Notes: generated from the sequence alone by a model not told the origin. Shown: positions 15,924 to 25,023, numbered from the stretch's first letter. The stretch: 64,000 nucleotides of DNA from Arthrobacter nitroguajacolicus_D (GCF_031455195.1 NZ_JAVDSH010000004.1:1-64000), one strand, 5' to 3'. Made by a program: numbers and translations.

Positions 15924-17072
15924 TCAGAGCTCGGCTTGGCGGTCCTCCACGAGCTTCTGCAGCGCCGCGAAAAGCGGGTGCGCAGGCGTCAGTTCCGTGA
16001 CACGCTCGACGACGGCGGCCGCGTCCAGCTCGGACAACATGTTGGCGAGCTCCACGGCTTCGTCGTCGGCTCCGTCATCAAACCGCAGGGCCGCGGACAT
16101 TGCCTCAAGCAGTGCCACGGGGGTGACACCGCGCTCGGCGAGCTCAGCTGCCGGACCAACGAACCGCTCGTGCCGGCCGAGCTTACGCAGGGGCGCGCGG
16201 CCCACGCGGTTTACGGTATCGGGGAGGTGCGGGTTGGAGAAGCGCGACAGGATCTTCTGCACATACGCCTCCTGCTCGGCCTCGACGAAACCGTGCTTGG
16301 CCACCAGGAGTTCCTTGGTCTCCTCCAGCACAGCCCGGACCTTGGCGGCCACCGAAGGATCGGCCATGGCGTCCGAAATCTTCTCAACGCCGGCCGCGTA
16401 ACCGAAGTAGGCCGCAGAAGCGTGGCCGGTGTTCACGGTGAACAGCTTCCGCTCGATGTACGGTCCCAAGTCGTCCACGAACGTGGCGCCCGGGATCACC
16501 GGCGCGTTGCCCTTGAAGGGCGTGCGGTCGATGACCCACTCGTAGAACGTCTCCACCGTGACATCCAGGCCCTGGCCCGGCGCCTGGTTGGGGACGATTC
16601 GGTCCACCGCGGTGTCGGCGAAAACGGCGACGGCGTCAAGATCCCCGGCGGAGTCATCCCAGGCAGCCCGGATCTCGGCGTGCAGCAGATGGGTGGCATT
16701 GATGGCGTTCTCGCACGCCATCACCTGCAAGGGCGGCAAATCCGTGGGGCGGGCAGCCAGCCCGCGGGCTATCACAGGCGCCACGAACTTCAGGATGTGG
16801 GGCCCCACAGCGGTGGTGACCACATCCGCCGTCGAGATTTCCTCCACAACGGTGGCTTCCTGCGTAGCCGAGTTCAAAGCCCGGAAGCCTTCGACAGTTT
16901 TCACCGAAGGGTTGTCGCCCACCTCATGGACGTCATAGCTGGTGGCCTCCGCAAGCTGGCTGATCAGGGCGTCCGCGACATCGGCGAACACCACCTCATA
17001 GCCCGCTTCGTGGAGCAGCAACCCCACGAAGCCGCGCCCGATATTACCTGCCCCGAAATGGACTGCCTTCAC
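15924..17072 (-). CDS. mtlD: mannitol-1-phosphate 5-dehydrogenase
   Basis: A 382-residue NAD-dependent enzyme that oxidises mannitol 1-phosphate to fructose 6-phosphate. The N-terminal dinucleotide motif AVHFGAGNIGRGFVGLLL is diagnostic. Downstream are CENAINATHLLH and the VEPFYEW-like segment VETFYEWVIDRTPFKG of the polyol dehydrogenase family. It uses GTG (17072) within the TAG of mtlA (one shared base), so it is translated with the PTS transporter. The length matches the family. Confidence 0.95.
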   Translation of the reverse strand: MKAVHFGAGNIGRGFVGLLLHEAGYEVVFADVADALISQLAEATSYDVHEVGDNPSVKTVEGFRALNSATQEATVVEEISTADVVTTAVGPHILKFVAPVIARGLAARPTDLPPLQVMACENAINATHLLHAEIRAAWDDSAGDLDAVAVFADTAVDRIVPNQAPGQGLDVTVETFYEWVIDRTPFKGNAPVIPGATFVDDLGPYIERKLFTVNTGHASAAYFGYAAGVEKISDAMADPSVAAKVRAVLEETKELLVAKHGFVEAEQEAYVQKILSRFSNPHLPDTVNRVGRAPLRKLGRHERFVGPAAELAERGVTPVALLEAMSAALRFDDGADDEAVELANMLSELDAAAVVERVTELTPAHPLFAALQKLVEDRQAEL

Positions 17073-19105
17073 TATGCGTTGACCTTTCCGAACAGCTCCA
17101 GGACTTCCTCAACCGTGGTGGCCTCCTCCAACTGGGCAACCTGCGCCTTGTTGGTGAAGATCTTCGCGATGGAGGACAGGATGTGGAGGTGTTCGTTGTT
17201 AATGCCGGCAACGCCGACCACGAACTTCACTTGCTTGCCGCCCCAATCGATGCCCTCGGGGTAGCGGATGATGGACACTGCCGAGTGCATGATGTGCTCT
17301 TTGGCATCGTTGGTGCCGTGCGGAATGGCCAGGAAGCTGCCCATGTAGGTGGACACGGATTCTTCGCGTTCGTGCATGGCGTGGACGTAGCTCATGTCCA
17401 CTGCACCACGGTCCAGCAGGAGCTGCCCGGCTTCGTCGATCGCCGAGTCGCGGTCCCGTGCCTTGCCGGCCAGGATCACGCTCTCGCGCAACAGTACGGA
17501 TTTACCTTCGACGTCGGTGGCTGGCTCGGCGGCATGTGCACCATGGGCGGCGGCTGCTTCAGTTGTGGCAGCGGCTGGTTCCGTGATCGTGCCCGTACCC
17601 GAAGCCACGTCTTCGCTGTTGCTGGAGCGGACCAGGTCGACGATTTCGTCGTACTTGGGGCTGTTCATGAAGTTGTCCACCGAGTAGTGCACGGCGCTGG
17701 AGGTTCGGGGCTGCGCACGTTCGGTGAGGTCCTGGTGCGTGACCACAACGTCATAGCTGTCGCTGAGGTTGGCGATGGCCGAGTTGGTGACCTTGACGTC
17801 CGGGAAGCCGGCAGCCTTGATCTTGTTGCGCAGGACCGAGGCTCCCATGGCGCTGGAACCCATACCGGCGTCGCAGGCGAAGACGATGGTCTGCACGGGG
17901 CGAGTCAGGACAGTGCCTTCACCCTGGGCAGCGACCCTGTCACCCACCAGCGCGGAGGAAACGGAGCTCTTCTTCCCCTTCATTGCCTCCATACGGGACG
18001 TGGCTGCGGACAGATCGTCCTCACCATTGTTTTTGGAGGTGCGGAGAATCAGCGAGGCAATAAGGAAGGACACGGTAGTTGCAAGGACCACCGCGAGGAT
18101 GACGCCAACGTAGCTGTCGCGTGATGTCTGGGCAATGACCGCAATGATGGAACCTGGAGCAGCAGGTGCCACCAGGCCGGAGTTGGTGATGGCCAGGGTT
18201 GCGATACCGGTCATGCCGCCACCAATGGCAGCGAGGATCAGGATGGGCTTCATCAGGACGTACGGGAAATAGATCTCGTGGATGCCGCCCAGGAAGTGGA
18301 TGATCGCAGCACCGGGAGCCGAAGCCCTTGCCGCGCCACGGCCAAAGAACATGTACGCCAGCAGGATGCCCAGGCCCGGGCCGGGGTTGGCTTCGAGCAG
18401 GAACAGGATGGACTTGCCCTGGTCCAGCGATTGCTGGATGCCCAAGGGAGTCAGCACGCCGTGGTTGATGGCGTTGTTCAGGAAGAGGACCTTGGCAGGT
18501 TCGATGAAAATGCTGGTCAGCGGGAGCAAGCCGTTGTCCACCAGGAACTGGACCACTGAACCCGCGCCGGCGGTGAAGGCCTTGACCACAGGGGTGAGGC
18601 CGTAGAACCCGAGCAGGGTCAAAATCCCGCCCCAGATACCGGCGGAGAAGTTGTTGACAAGCATCTCGAAGCCGGGCCGGATCTTGCCGTCCCAGATGCT
18701 GTCGATCTTCTTCATGGTCCAGCCGCCCAGCGGGCCCATGATCATGGCGCCAATGAACATGGGGATGCCGGTGCCAACGATCACGCCCATGGTGGCAATG
18801 GCACCCACCACGCCGCCTCGAACGTCGTAGACCATCCGGCCACCGGTGTAGGCGATCAGCAGGGGAAGCAGGTAGTTGACCATGGGACCCACAAGGCCCA
18901 CATTGGCTACGCCGTCAGCGTTGGTGCCGAAGCCACCGAGCGCAGGAACCGGAATCCAGCCCTTCTCGATGAACAGGGCTGTGATGAGGCCCCAGGCGAT
19001 GAAAGCGCCAATGTTGGGCATGATCATGCCGGACAGGAATGTTCCGAACTTTTGGACGCCAACGCGGGCGCTGGTACGGGGCTTCGCAACTGTCTCTGTT
19101 GCCAT
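17072..19105 (-). CDS. mtlA: mannitol PTS permease EIICBA (fused)
   Basis: A 677-residue phosphotransferase permease that imports and phosphorylates mannitol. EIIC occupies roughly res 1-350 (FLSGMIMPNIGAFIAWGLIT, the NNAINHGVLTPLG sugar-site motif and GGIHEIYFPYVLMKP). EIIB follows, with the phosphorylated cysteine in FACDAGMGSSAMG (Cys411). An Ala/Glu/Thr-rich linker follows at about 505-535. EIIA has SFLAIPHGTNDAKEH with the active histidine at res 596. ATG 19105 has TAGGAA in front. Operon order is TetR-mtlA-mtlD. Confidence 0.96.
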   Translation of the reverse strand: MATETVAKPRTSARVGVQKFGTFLSGMIMPNIGAFIAWGLITALFIEKGWIPVPALGGFGTNADGVANVGLVGPMVNYLLPLLIAYTGGRMVYDVRGGVVGAIATMGVIVGTGIPMFIGAMIMGPLGGWTMKKIDSIWDGKIRPGFEMLVNNFSAGIWGGILTLLGFYGLTPVVKAFTAGAGSVVQFLVDNGLLPLTSIFIEPAKVLFLNNAINHGVLTPLGIQQSLDQGKSILFLLEANPGPGLGILLAYMFFGRGAARASAPGAAIIHFLGGIHEIYFPYVLMKPILILAAIGGGMTGIATLAITNSGLVAPAAPGSIIAVIAQTSRDSYVGVILAVVLATTVSFLIASLILRTSKNNGEDDLSAATSRMEAMKGKKSSVSSALVGDRVAAQGEGTVLTRPVQTIVFACDAGMGSSAMGASVLRNKIKAAGFPDVKVTNSAIANLSDSYDVVVTHQDLTERAQPRTSSAVHYSVDNFMNSPKYDEIVDLVRSSNSEDVASGTGTITEPAAATTEAAAAHGAHAAEPATDVEGKSVLLRESVILAGKARDRDSAIDEAGQLLLDRGAVDMSYVHAMHEREESVSTYMGSFLAIPHGTNDAKEHIMHSAVSIIRYPEGIDWGGKQVKFVVGVAGINNEHLHILSSIAKIFTNKAQVAQLEEATTVEEVLELFGKVNA

Positions 19106-19171
19106 GTGAATTCCTAACGTGTGTCCCGCGGCGGCGCGGGGTCAGTCGATACAGATCGAGCGAGAACAGCC

Positions 19172-19894
19172 TTAGGAGCTGCTGGAAATGCGGTGAAGCC
19201 ACTCAAGGAAAAGCTTCAGTTCAGAGCTGGATAGTTGGTCCGAATGCGAGGCCTGCAGTGCCGCATTCAGGGCGATTGCCGCAACAACAACCGAGGACTT
19301 ACCGGAGTCTTCCGCTGCGGCGCCACGGGCGGTGTCCGTGGAGACGGCAAAAATCATGGAATCCCGGGTCATCGTTGAGAGCTCGAGGTTCCGTTCCTCT
19401 ACCGGTTCTGCGATCAGCATGAGCGTGACGCCCACGTTGGCCGCCAGGATGCTTCGGGCCGCTTCGCGGGGCGGCACGTTGATCTGACCGGAGATAGCGG
19501 CCTTGTTCAGCATCTCTTCCAGAAGCGCTTCAGCATCGGCCACGATTGCTGGGCGGCTTTCCGGCCTGATGTTGCCGAACATCACCAGATACAGGTGGGG
19601 TTGGGTCAGCCCGAACTGGACGTGGTTGTCCCACATCCGCCGGACGTCTTCCAAGGGCTCCCCGGACGGTGCAAAATCCCGCTCCCCCGCCACATACTCT
19701 TCGAAACCGGCGGAAACGACGGCGTCGAAGAGCCCTTCTTTGTCGCCAAAGTGGTGGTAGAGCGTTGGCGCCGTGACCCCGGCAAGCTTGGTGATCTGAC
19801 GCGTTGAGACCGCTGACCCCTCCGAATTCGCCAGCAATTCGGCAGCTGCGCGAAGCAACCGAATTTTGGGCGGAAGCTGGTCATCGAAACTCAT
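19172..19894 (-). CDS. TetR-family regulator of the mannitol/PTS locus
   Basis: A 240-residue regulator with the TetR helix-turn-helix: IRLLRAAAELLANSEGSAVS then ITKLAGVTAPTLYHHFGDKEGLFDAVV. The remainder is a TetR C-terminal ligand domain (WDNHVQFGLTQPHLYLVMFG). It lies 66 bp upstream of mtlA in the same direction and faces ptsI across an intergenic inverted repeat (19913-19927). A role in controlling mtlA-mtlD and perhaps ptsI is inferred from position. TetR-type control of a PTS locus is less common than MtlR or DeoR types. Confidence 0.88.
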   Translation of the reverse strand: MSFDDQLPPKIRLLRAAAELLANSEGSAVSTRQITKLAGVTAPTLYHHFGDKEGLFDAVVSAGFEEYVAGERDFAPSGEPLEDVRRMWDNHVQFGLTQPHLYLVMFGNIRPESRPAIVADAEALLEEMLNKAAISGQINVPPREAARSILAANVGVTLMLIAEPVEERNLELSTMTRDSMIFAVSTDTARGAAAEDSGKSSVVVAAIALNAALQASHSDQLSSSELKLFLEWLHRISSSS

Positions 19895-19912
19895 AACCGC
19901 TACCCTAGCACC

Positions 19913-19927
19913 TATAGCGTTGCTATA
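19913..19927. promoter_or_regulatory. TetR operator candidate
   Basis: A perfect inverted repeat TATAGC-GTT-GCTATA lies 18 bp upstream of the TetR start, in the divergent TetR/ptsI region. The TATA-like halves may overlap a -10 element. Confidence 0.55.
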
Positions 19928-20011
19928 TGAAGTGGCTCACAAGAGTTATTTATGGGGCTCCCGGTGCCGTCGCCGGTGGGTCTGAACCAACAAGCAGGAA
20001 CAGAGGATTCA

Positions 20012-21697
20012 GTGCAGAATTTCCAAGGCGTAGGGGTAAGCCCTGGCCGCATCATTGGTTCCGTCCGCCAGATGCCCAAGCCGGTGAGCGAACCGCCGTC
20101 GGGCGAACGGTTGGCCGAGGGCGTAGCTCCGGAAGACGCCGTCGCCGGCTTGAAAGCGGCAGCCCAATCGGTCCACGACGAACTCAAGAGCCGCGCGGAC
20201 ACCGCCTCGGGCGATGGCAAAGCCGTCCTTGAAGCCACGGCCCTCATGGCCAAGGACACCATGCTCCTGAAATCGGCGGCCAAACTCATCAACGCGGGTT
20301 CCTCGGCTGAACGCGCCATCTGGGAAGCCGGCGCATCCGTCTCCGAAATGCTGCACAACCTCGGCGGCTACATGGCTGAACGCGCCACGGATGTCCTGGA
20401 CGTTCGTGCACGCATCGTCGCCGAACTTCGCGGCGTGCCCGCGCCCGGCATCCCGTCCTCCGAGACCCCCTTCATCCTGGTGGCCGAGGACCTCGCCCCC
20501 GCCGACACCGCGACGCTGAATCCGGCCGTGGTGCTCGCCTTGGTAACGTCCGGCGGCGGACCGCAGTCGCACACCGCGATCATCGCCCGCTCACTCGGCC
20601 TGCCGGCAGTCGTAGCCGCCCACGGCGTGGACTCGATCGCCGACGGTTCCGAGGTTTACGTGGACGGCGCGGCGGGATCCGTCGCCCTCGAGCCCGGCGA
20701 GGAACAGCGTGCCGCTGCGACCGCTTGGGCGGAAACGTCCGCCACGCTCGCCGAATTCGACGGAAACGGCACGACGGCGGACGGTCATCTGGTACCGCTC
20801 CTCGCCAACGTTGGTGGAGCCAAGGATGCCGTGGCAGCCGCTGGCCTCGGAGCACAGGGAGTCGGCCTGTTCCGCACCGAGTTCTGCTTCCTTGAACGCG
20901 ACACCGAACCCTCCGTGGACGAGCAAGCTGCAGCGTACAAGGCCGTGTTTGACGCATTCCCGGGCAAGAAAGTGGTCCTCCGCACGCTCGATGCCGGTGC
21001 GGACAAGCCACTCCCCTTCCTCACGGACGCCACCGAACCCAACCCTGCACTCGGTGTGCGTGGGTACCGTACGGACTTCACCACGCCGGGCGTCCTCGAG
21101 CGCCAGCTTGAAGCAATCGCCCGGGCGGCCTCCGAATCCGAAGCAGACGTGTGGGTCATGGCTCCCATGATCTCCACGGCCGCCGAAGCCGGACGTTTTG
21201 CCTCGCTGTGTGCTGCGGCCGGAATTCAGACGCCGGGCGTCATGGTGGAAGTCCCCTCAGCCGCATTGACCGCAGCCACCGTCCTTCGCGAAGTCGGATT
21301 CGCCTCCCTTGGCACCAACGACCTCACGCAATACGCCATGGCCGCCGACCGCCAGCTCGGGCCCCTCGCAGAACTGAACACCCCCTGGCAGCCCGCAGTC
21401 CTCCGACTCGTGCAGCTCACGGTGGAAGGTTCAGCCCAGGAGGGCAACAACAAGCCGGTGGGTGTCTGCGGTGAGGCAGCCGCGGACCCGGCCCTCGCCG
21501 TCGTACTGACCGGGCTGGGTGTCACCACGCTGTCCATGACCGCGCGCTCGTTGGCCGCCGTCGGCACTGTGTTGAAGACGGTCACGCTGGAACAGGCACA
21601 GGAGCTGGCCCGCCTTGCCCTGTCAGCCCCCAGCGCCACCGAAGCACGCGACTGGGTCCGCGCCAAGCTCCCCGTGCTTGAAGAGCTCGGCCTCTAG
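20012..21697 (+). CDS. ptsI: PTS enzyme I (phosphoenolpyruvate-protein phosphotransferase)
   Basis: A 561-residue general PTS enzyme that takes phosphate from PEP and passes it to HPr. The phosphorylated histidine lies in GGPQSHTAIIARSLGLPAVV (His187). The PEP-binding half shows GVGLFRTEFCFLE, LRTLDAGADKPLPF, GVMVEVPSAAL, SLGTNDLTQYAMAADR and the catalytic cysteine in GVCGEAAADP. GTG 20012 (VQNFQGVGVSPG) with AGAGGA upstream is preferred. An open frame extends to 19952 but adds residues atypical of the family. ptsH follows after 32 bp. Confidence 0.94.
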   Translation: MQNFQGVGVSPGRIIGSVRQMPKPVSEPPSGERLAEGVAPEDAVAGLKAAAQSVHDELKSRADTASGDGKAVLEATALMAKDTMLLKSAAKLINAGSSAERAIWEAGASVSEMLHNLGGYMAERATDVLDVRARIVAELRGVPAPGIPSSETPFILVAEDLAPADTATLNPAVVLALVTSGGGPQSHTAIIARSLGLPAVVAAHGVDSIADGSEVYVDGAAGSVALEPGEEQRAAATAWAETSATLAEFDGNGTTADGHLVPLLANVGGAKDAVAAAGLGAQGVGLFRTEFCFLERDTEPSVDEQAAAYKAVFDAFPGKKVVLRTLDAGADKPLPFLTDATEPNPALGVRGYRTDFTTPGVLERQLEAIARAASESEADVWVMAPMISTAAEAGRFASLCAAAGIQTPGVMVEVPSAALTAATVLREVGFASLGTNDLTQYAMAADRQLGPLAELNTPWQPAVLRLVQLTVEGSAQEGNNKPVGVCGEAAADPALAVVLTGLGVTTLSMTARSLAAVGTVLKTVTLEQAQELARLALSAPSATEARDWVRAKLPVLEELGL

Positions 21698-21729
21698 CCC
21701 CTATCCATCCGGAATACCAGGAGAAACCC

Positions 21730-22008
21730 ATGCCTGAACGCACAGCTACCATCGCCAGCCGCTCCGGCTTGCACGCCCGGCCCGCCGCCCTCTTCGCCGA
21801 GGCTGCGGGCGAACAGCCCGTGGAGGTCACCATTGCCATGCAGGGTGCCCCTGCCGATGACGCCCTCGACGCCGCCAGCATCCTTTCGCTCATGACGCTC
21901 GGTGCCGCCAAGGGCGACGTTGTGGTGTTGCGGGCCGAGGGGGAAGGTGCCGACGCTGCGCTGGACGCACTGGTGAAGCTGTTGGAGACGGACCTGGACG
22001 CGGAGTAG
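21730..22008 (+). CDS. ptsH: phosphocarrier protein HPr
   Basis: A 92-residue general PTS carrier. The active-site histidine is in SRSGLHARPAA (His15), and the region SILSLMTLGAAKGD contains the regulatory Ser-46 position (ILSLM). AGGAG precedes the ATG. It follows ptsI directly, so phosphate flow PEP-EI-HPr-MtlA is encoded in this locus. Confidence 0.96.
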   Translation: MPERTATIASRSGLHARPAALFAEAAGEQPVEVTIAMQGAPADDALDAASILSLMTLGAAKGDVVVLRAEGEGADAALDALVKLLETDLDAE

Positions 22009-22032
22009 CTTCTTCCGGGCTAGGCTTCTGGC

Positions 22033-22434
22033 ATGGCACTGATAGCTCCCCGCGTCACGGCCGGGCTCCCCGCCGACGACGCCCGGAATCTCGCGCGTTC
22101 CCTCCAGGACAGCAATGACATCACCGTGTTCGTGGACGGCACAGTCCACCGCCTGCCCGATCAGGCGAGGGACGCCGTCGTGGACCTCCTCGCGCGACTG
22201 GGCCGGGGCGAAACGGTGACGGTCAGCAGCGTGGAGGAAATGCTCACCACATCCCAGGCAGCGGAACTCGCGGGCATCTCGCATACGTACCTGCGCAACA
22301 TGACTGATCGAGGCGAGATTCCAGTGGAGTACCGGGGTACACATCGTCGGATCCGGCAGGCCGCAATTATGGAGTGGCTGGAAACGCAGAGAAAGAAGCA
22401 GTCCGGGGATGGCGATGACCACATCAGCGAGTAG
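22033..22434 (+). CDS. excisionase-type helix-turn-helix DNA-binding protein
   Basis: A 133-residue protein. The N-terminal half (LPADDARNLARSLQDSND) is not recognised. The C-terminal half is an excisionase/MerR-like HTH: LTTSQAAELAGISHTYLRNM then the wing GEIPVEYRGTHRRIRQAAIM. Proteins of this shape are often antitoxins paired with a PIN toxin, but no PIN gene follows here. Its last 26 bases overlap the alpha/beta hydrolase gene. Function unknown. Confidence 0.8.
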   Translation: MALIAPRVTAGLPADDARNLARSLQDSNDITVFVDGTVHRLPDQARDAVVDLLARLGRGETVTVSSVEEMLTTSQAAELAGISHTYLRNMTDRGEIPVEYRGTHRRIRQAAIMEWLETQRKKQSGDGDDHISE

Positions 22435-23224
22435 GCAGCGGCCCACGTTTGAGGCGGCGGACGTCGAGATTTCGGGCCTGACCGGCCGGATCCACTGGAC
22501 CGAAGGGACACCGGCGCCGGGCGAAGGCTCCGGGAACGAACCGGCGTACGTCCTGATCCACGGCATTGGAGTATCGCATCGGTACTTGGCGCGGCTCCAC
22601 GCCGCCCTCGCCGCCCACGCGCCAACCTATTCTTTTGACCTTCCCGGTTTCGGGGGGACCGCCAGGCCGGGCCGACAACTCCAGGTGGAGGATTACGGCG
22701 CTTTCATCGCGGAGGCCCTGGCGTCGCGGGGCATCGAATCGTACGTCCTGGTGGGTCATTCCATGGGAGTGCAGTTTGCCATCGAAGCGGCATTGCATGC
22801 GCCCGAGCGGGTTCAGCGCCTGGTGTTGATGGGGCCGGTGGTCGATTCCAGGTACAAGAGCGTCTTCCGGCAATCACTGGCGCTCACCTTGGACGGTGTC
22901 CTTCGCGAGAGTCCTTCGTCCAACTGGATCGTGGTCTCCGACTACTTCCGTTGCGGACTCCGCTGGTACCTCACGGAGCTCCCTGTGATGATGGGCTATC
23001 CCACGGAAAAGCGGCTGGCCGGCATCAAGGTGCCGGTGCTGGTCCTGCGTGGGAGCCGCGACCAGGTGGCGGGCCCTGACTGGTCACTGCGGCTTTCCCG
23101 AACCGTGGACCAAGGACGCCTGGTGGAGATTCCCGGGGTGGGACACGTGGCGCAGCACATGCGTCCGCAAGCGGTGGCGGATGCCATCCGCAGCTTCGTC
23201 GCCGCGACCACGCAGCGCAGTTAG
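22409..23224 (+). CDS. alpha/beta hydrolase
   Basis: A 271-residue serine hydrolase. Visible are the oxyanion strand YVLIHGIGVSHRYLARL, the FDLPGFGGT loop, the nucleophile elbow VGHSMGVQ (Ser118), the Asp in RGSRDQVAGP (Asp218) and His in GVGHVAQHM (His246). This is the fold of haloperoxidase/esterase-type enzymes. The start overlaps the upstream DNA-binding gene in another frame; ATG 22415 is an alternative. Substrate unknown. Confidence 0.88.
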   Translation: MAMTTSASRQRPTFEAADVEISGLTGRIHWTEGTPAPGEGSGNEPAYVLIHGIGVSHRYLARLHAALAAHAPTYSFDLPGFGGTARPGRQLQVEDYGAFIAEALASRGIESYVLVGHSMGVQFAIEAALHAPERVQRLVLMGPVVDSRYKSVFRQSLALTLDGVLRESPSSNWIVVSDYFRCGLRWYLTELPVMMGYPTEKRLAGIKVPVLVLRGSRDQVAGPDWSLRLSRTVDQGRLVEIPGVGHVAQHMRPQAVADAIRSFVAATTQRS

Positions 23225-23339
23225 GCGCTGGGGCACGACGTCGGAGCAAGGGTTGGGTGCCCCTTGTTGGTCCCGGTTGGATCAGGCTAGGCTGGCCAGG
23301 CAAGCGAATAGTAAGTCTGCTTACGAAAGGGTTTGAACC

Positions 23340-23603
23340 ATGACCAGCTATGACCCGGAAGACGATCCCCAAACCTTCGGCGTGAGCGGCGCGACCGGAC
23401 CCTTCGACACCACCGCCGATGCCGACAGCATCCACGAAGATCCAGACATGCGCCAGGACGAGGACGATGATCCCGCGGCCTCCGCCAACCCTGATCCCCT
23501 GGACGGCAACGTCACTGGATTGGAGCCAGGTGGCGGGGTACCCCCGGGTGAAACGCCGCCGGCCGAAGGCAGCATGAGCAGCGACCAAGGACACGAAGAG
23601 TAG
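23340..23603 (+). CDS. small acidic protein, DUF6480-like
   Basis: An 87-residue, very acidic protein without a membrane segment. The C-terminal block NVTGLEPGGGVPPGETPPAE is the recognisable part and resembles DUF6480 proteins of Actinobacteria. The middle is rich in Asp (EDPDMRQDEDDDPA). The family has no known function. AAGGG lies upstream of the ATG. A palindromic hairpin follows its stop. Confidence 0.7.
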   Translation: MTSYDPEDDPQTFGVSGATGPFDTTADADSIHEDPDMRQDEDDDPAASANPDPLDGNVTGLEPGGGVPPGETPPAEGSMSSDQGHEE

Positions 23604-23616
23604 CTACGTCGCCAAC

Positions 23617-23652
23617 CCGCTGTTACGTTGCGGGCCAGCAACGTAACAGCGG
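23617..23652. repeat. palindromic element, copy A (terminator-like)
   Basis: A perfect 15-bp stem CCGCTGTTACGTTGC / GCAACGTAACAGCGG has a 6-base loop. It lies between the convergent DUF6480-like and ligase genes and could terminate both. Nearly the same sequence recurs after ald (29148-29185) and in degenerate form at 43118-43198. Confidence 0.8.
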
Positions 23653-23666
23653 TCTGGCAACGTGCC

Positions 23667-24731
23667 CTACGGCAGGCTCAGGATCTCCCCAAGATCGTAA
23701 TCCGCAGGCTCCTCCAACTGCGCGTACGTGCAGCTTTCCGGAGTCCTGTCCGGGCGCCAGCGGCGGAACTGCGTGGTGTGGCGGAACCTGTCGCCCTCCA
23801 TGTAGTCGTACGCCACTTCGATCACGAGCTCGGGGCGCAGTGGCACAAACGAGAAGTCCTTACCCCCGCTCCACCGGCTTTGCGCACCAGGCATCCGCGA
23901 ACCACCGGCAGCCTCGTCCTGCTTGGCCCACTCGCCCCACGGATGATCGCCCAGATCCACCCGGTACGGCTCAAGCTCGGCAACCAGCGCTTCACGCTTG
24001 GCCATGGGGAATGACGCCACCACGCCCACGTGGTGCAGCCGACCGGCGTCGTCGTGAAGCCCCAACAGCATGGAACCCACCACTTTCGCCGTCTTGTGCC
24101 ATCGGAACCCGGCCACCACGCAATCCGCCGTCCGAACATGCTTGGTCTTGAACATCACGCGCTTATTTGGTTGATAGGTTCCACCCAACGGCTTGGAAAG
24201 AATCCCGTCCAGGCCCGCGCCCTCCAACTGCACGAACCACTCCTTGGCCCGCTCGAGATCCGTTACTGCTGGAGTGACGTAGACAGGGGGTTCGGCCTTG
24301 GCAAGCGCGGATTCCAGGATGGCCCGGCGCTCTGAGAACGGCTTGCCCATCAGGTCTTCCTCGCCCAAGGCCAGGATGTCGAACGCGATCATGGAGGACG
24401 GCGTTTTCTCGGCCAGCATCCGGACCCTGCTGTCGGCGGGATGGATCCGTTGTTGGAGGACCTCGAATTCCAGCCTGTTGCCCTCGATCAGGACGATTTC
24501 ACCGTCGATCACGCATTTCTCCGGCAGGTTCTTCCTCAGCGCCTCAACCAGCTCGGGAAAGTAGCGCGTCATGGGCTTCTCGTTGCGGCTGCCCAGAATG
24601 ACCTCGTCACCGTCCTTGAAGACAATGGTTCGGAACCCATCCCACTTGGGCTCGTAGTGCCCCACGTCGGGAATGTCCGGAACTGATTTGGCAAGCATGG
24701 GCGAGACGGGCGGCATCACTGGCAGGTCCAT
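23667..24731 (-). CDS. ATP-dependent DNA ligase, LigC-like
   Basis: A 354-residue ligase. The adenylation lysine lies in YEPKWDGFR (motif I, K-x-D-G). Other motifs are ILGSRNEKPMTRYFPE (motif III region), VIDGEIVLIEG, LDGILSKPLGGTYQPNKRVMFK (motifs IV-V, including the FKTKHVRT end) and a C-terminal OB-fold region. The form lacks polymerase or phosphoesterase domains and no Ku gene is adjacent. Family assignment is secure. LigC-type enzymes act as secondary repair ligases. Confidence 0.92.
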   Translation of the reverse strand: MDLPVMPPVSPMLAKSVPDIPDVGHYEPKWDGFRTIVFKDGDEVILGSRNEKPMTRYFPELVEALRKNLPEKCVIDGEIVLIEGNRLEFEVLQQRIHPADSRVRMLAEKTPSSMIAFDILALGEEDLMGKPFSERRAILESALAKAEPPVYVTPAVTDLERAKEWFVQLEGAGLDGILSKPLGGTYQPNKRVMFKTKHVRTADCVVAGFRWHKTAKVVGSMLLGLHDDAGRLHHVGVVASFPMAKREALVAELEPYRVDLGDHPWGEWAKQDEAAGGSRMPGAQSRWSGGKDFSFVPLRPELVIEVAYDYMEGDRFRHTTQFRRWRPDRTPESCTYAQLEEPADYDLGEILSLP

Positions 24732-24777
24732 AGGAAATGTCTACCCTGCCGTCGGACGCCGAAGCTAGTCTTAGTCG

Positions 24778-25023
24778 GTGGATATCTTGGCCGTGTTGGC
24801 GGCAGTTCTCGGAGTTCCAGTGCTCCTGGCGGGCTTATGGTTCTGGATAGCGCGGCAACACCGGCGGGGATCAGGGCGTGCAGCGGTGGGCGGCATGCTG
24901 GGAATTGCCGACGAGATCTTCCGGCCGGAAACACACCAGGCCCACCAAATCCAGAAGATCCAGTACGAGCTGCCGGCTCCCGCGCCGGCCCCGAAGCCTA
25001 GGCGCACAGAGCCTCCCGCCTAG
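24778..25023 (+). CDS. small single-pass membrane protein, unknown
   Basis: An 81-residue protein starting at GTG 24778. One N-terminal membrane helix (LAVLAAVLGVPVLLAGLWFW, res 4-23) is followed by a basic stretch ARQHRRGSGR and a cytoplasmic tail with a Pro/Ala-rich end. No family recognised. It is divergent from the ligase gene with only 46 bp between starts. Confidence 0.6.
   Translation: MDILAVLAAVLGVPVLLAGLWFWIARQHRRGSGRAAVGGMLGIADEIFRPETHQAHQIQKIQYELPAPAPAPKPRRTEPPA

Noticed and set aside
15906..17264. 452-codon open frame on the + strand
   Set aside because: Antisense shadow of mtlD and the end of mtlA, whose motifs are unambiguous.
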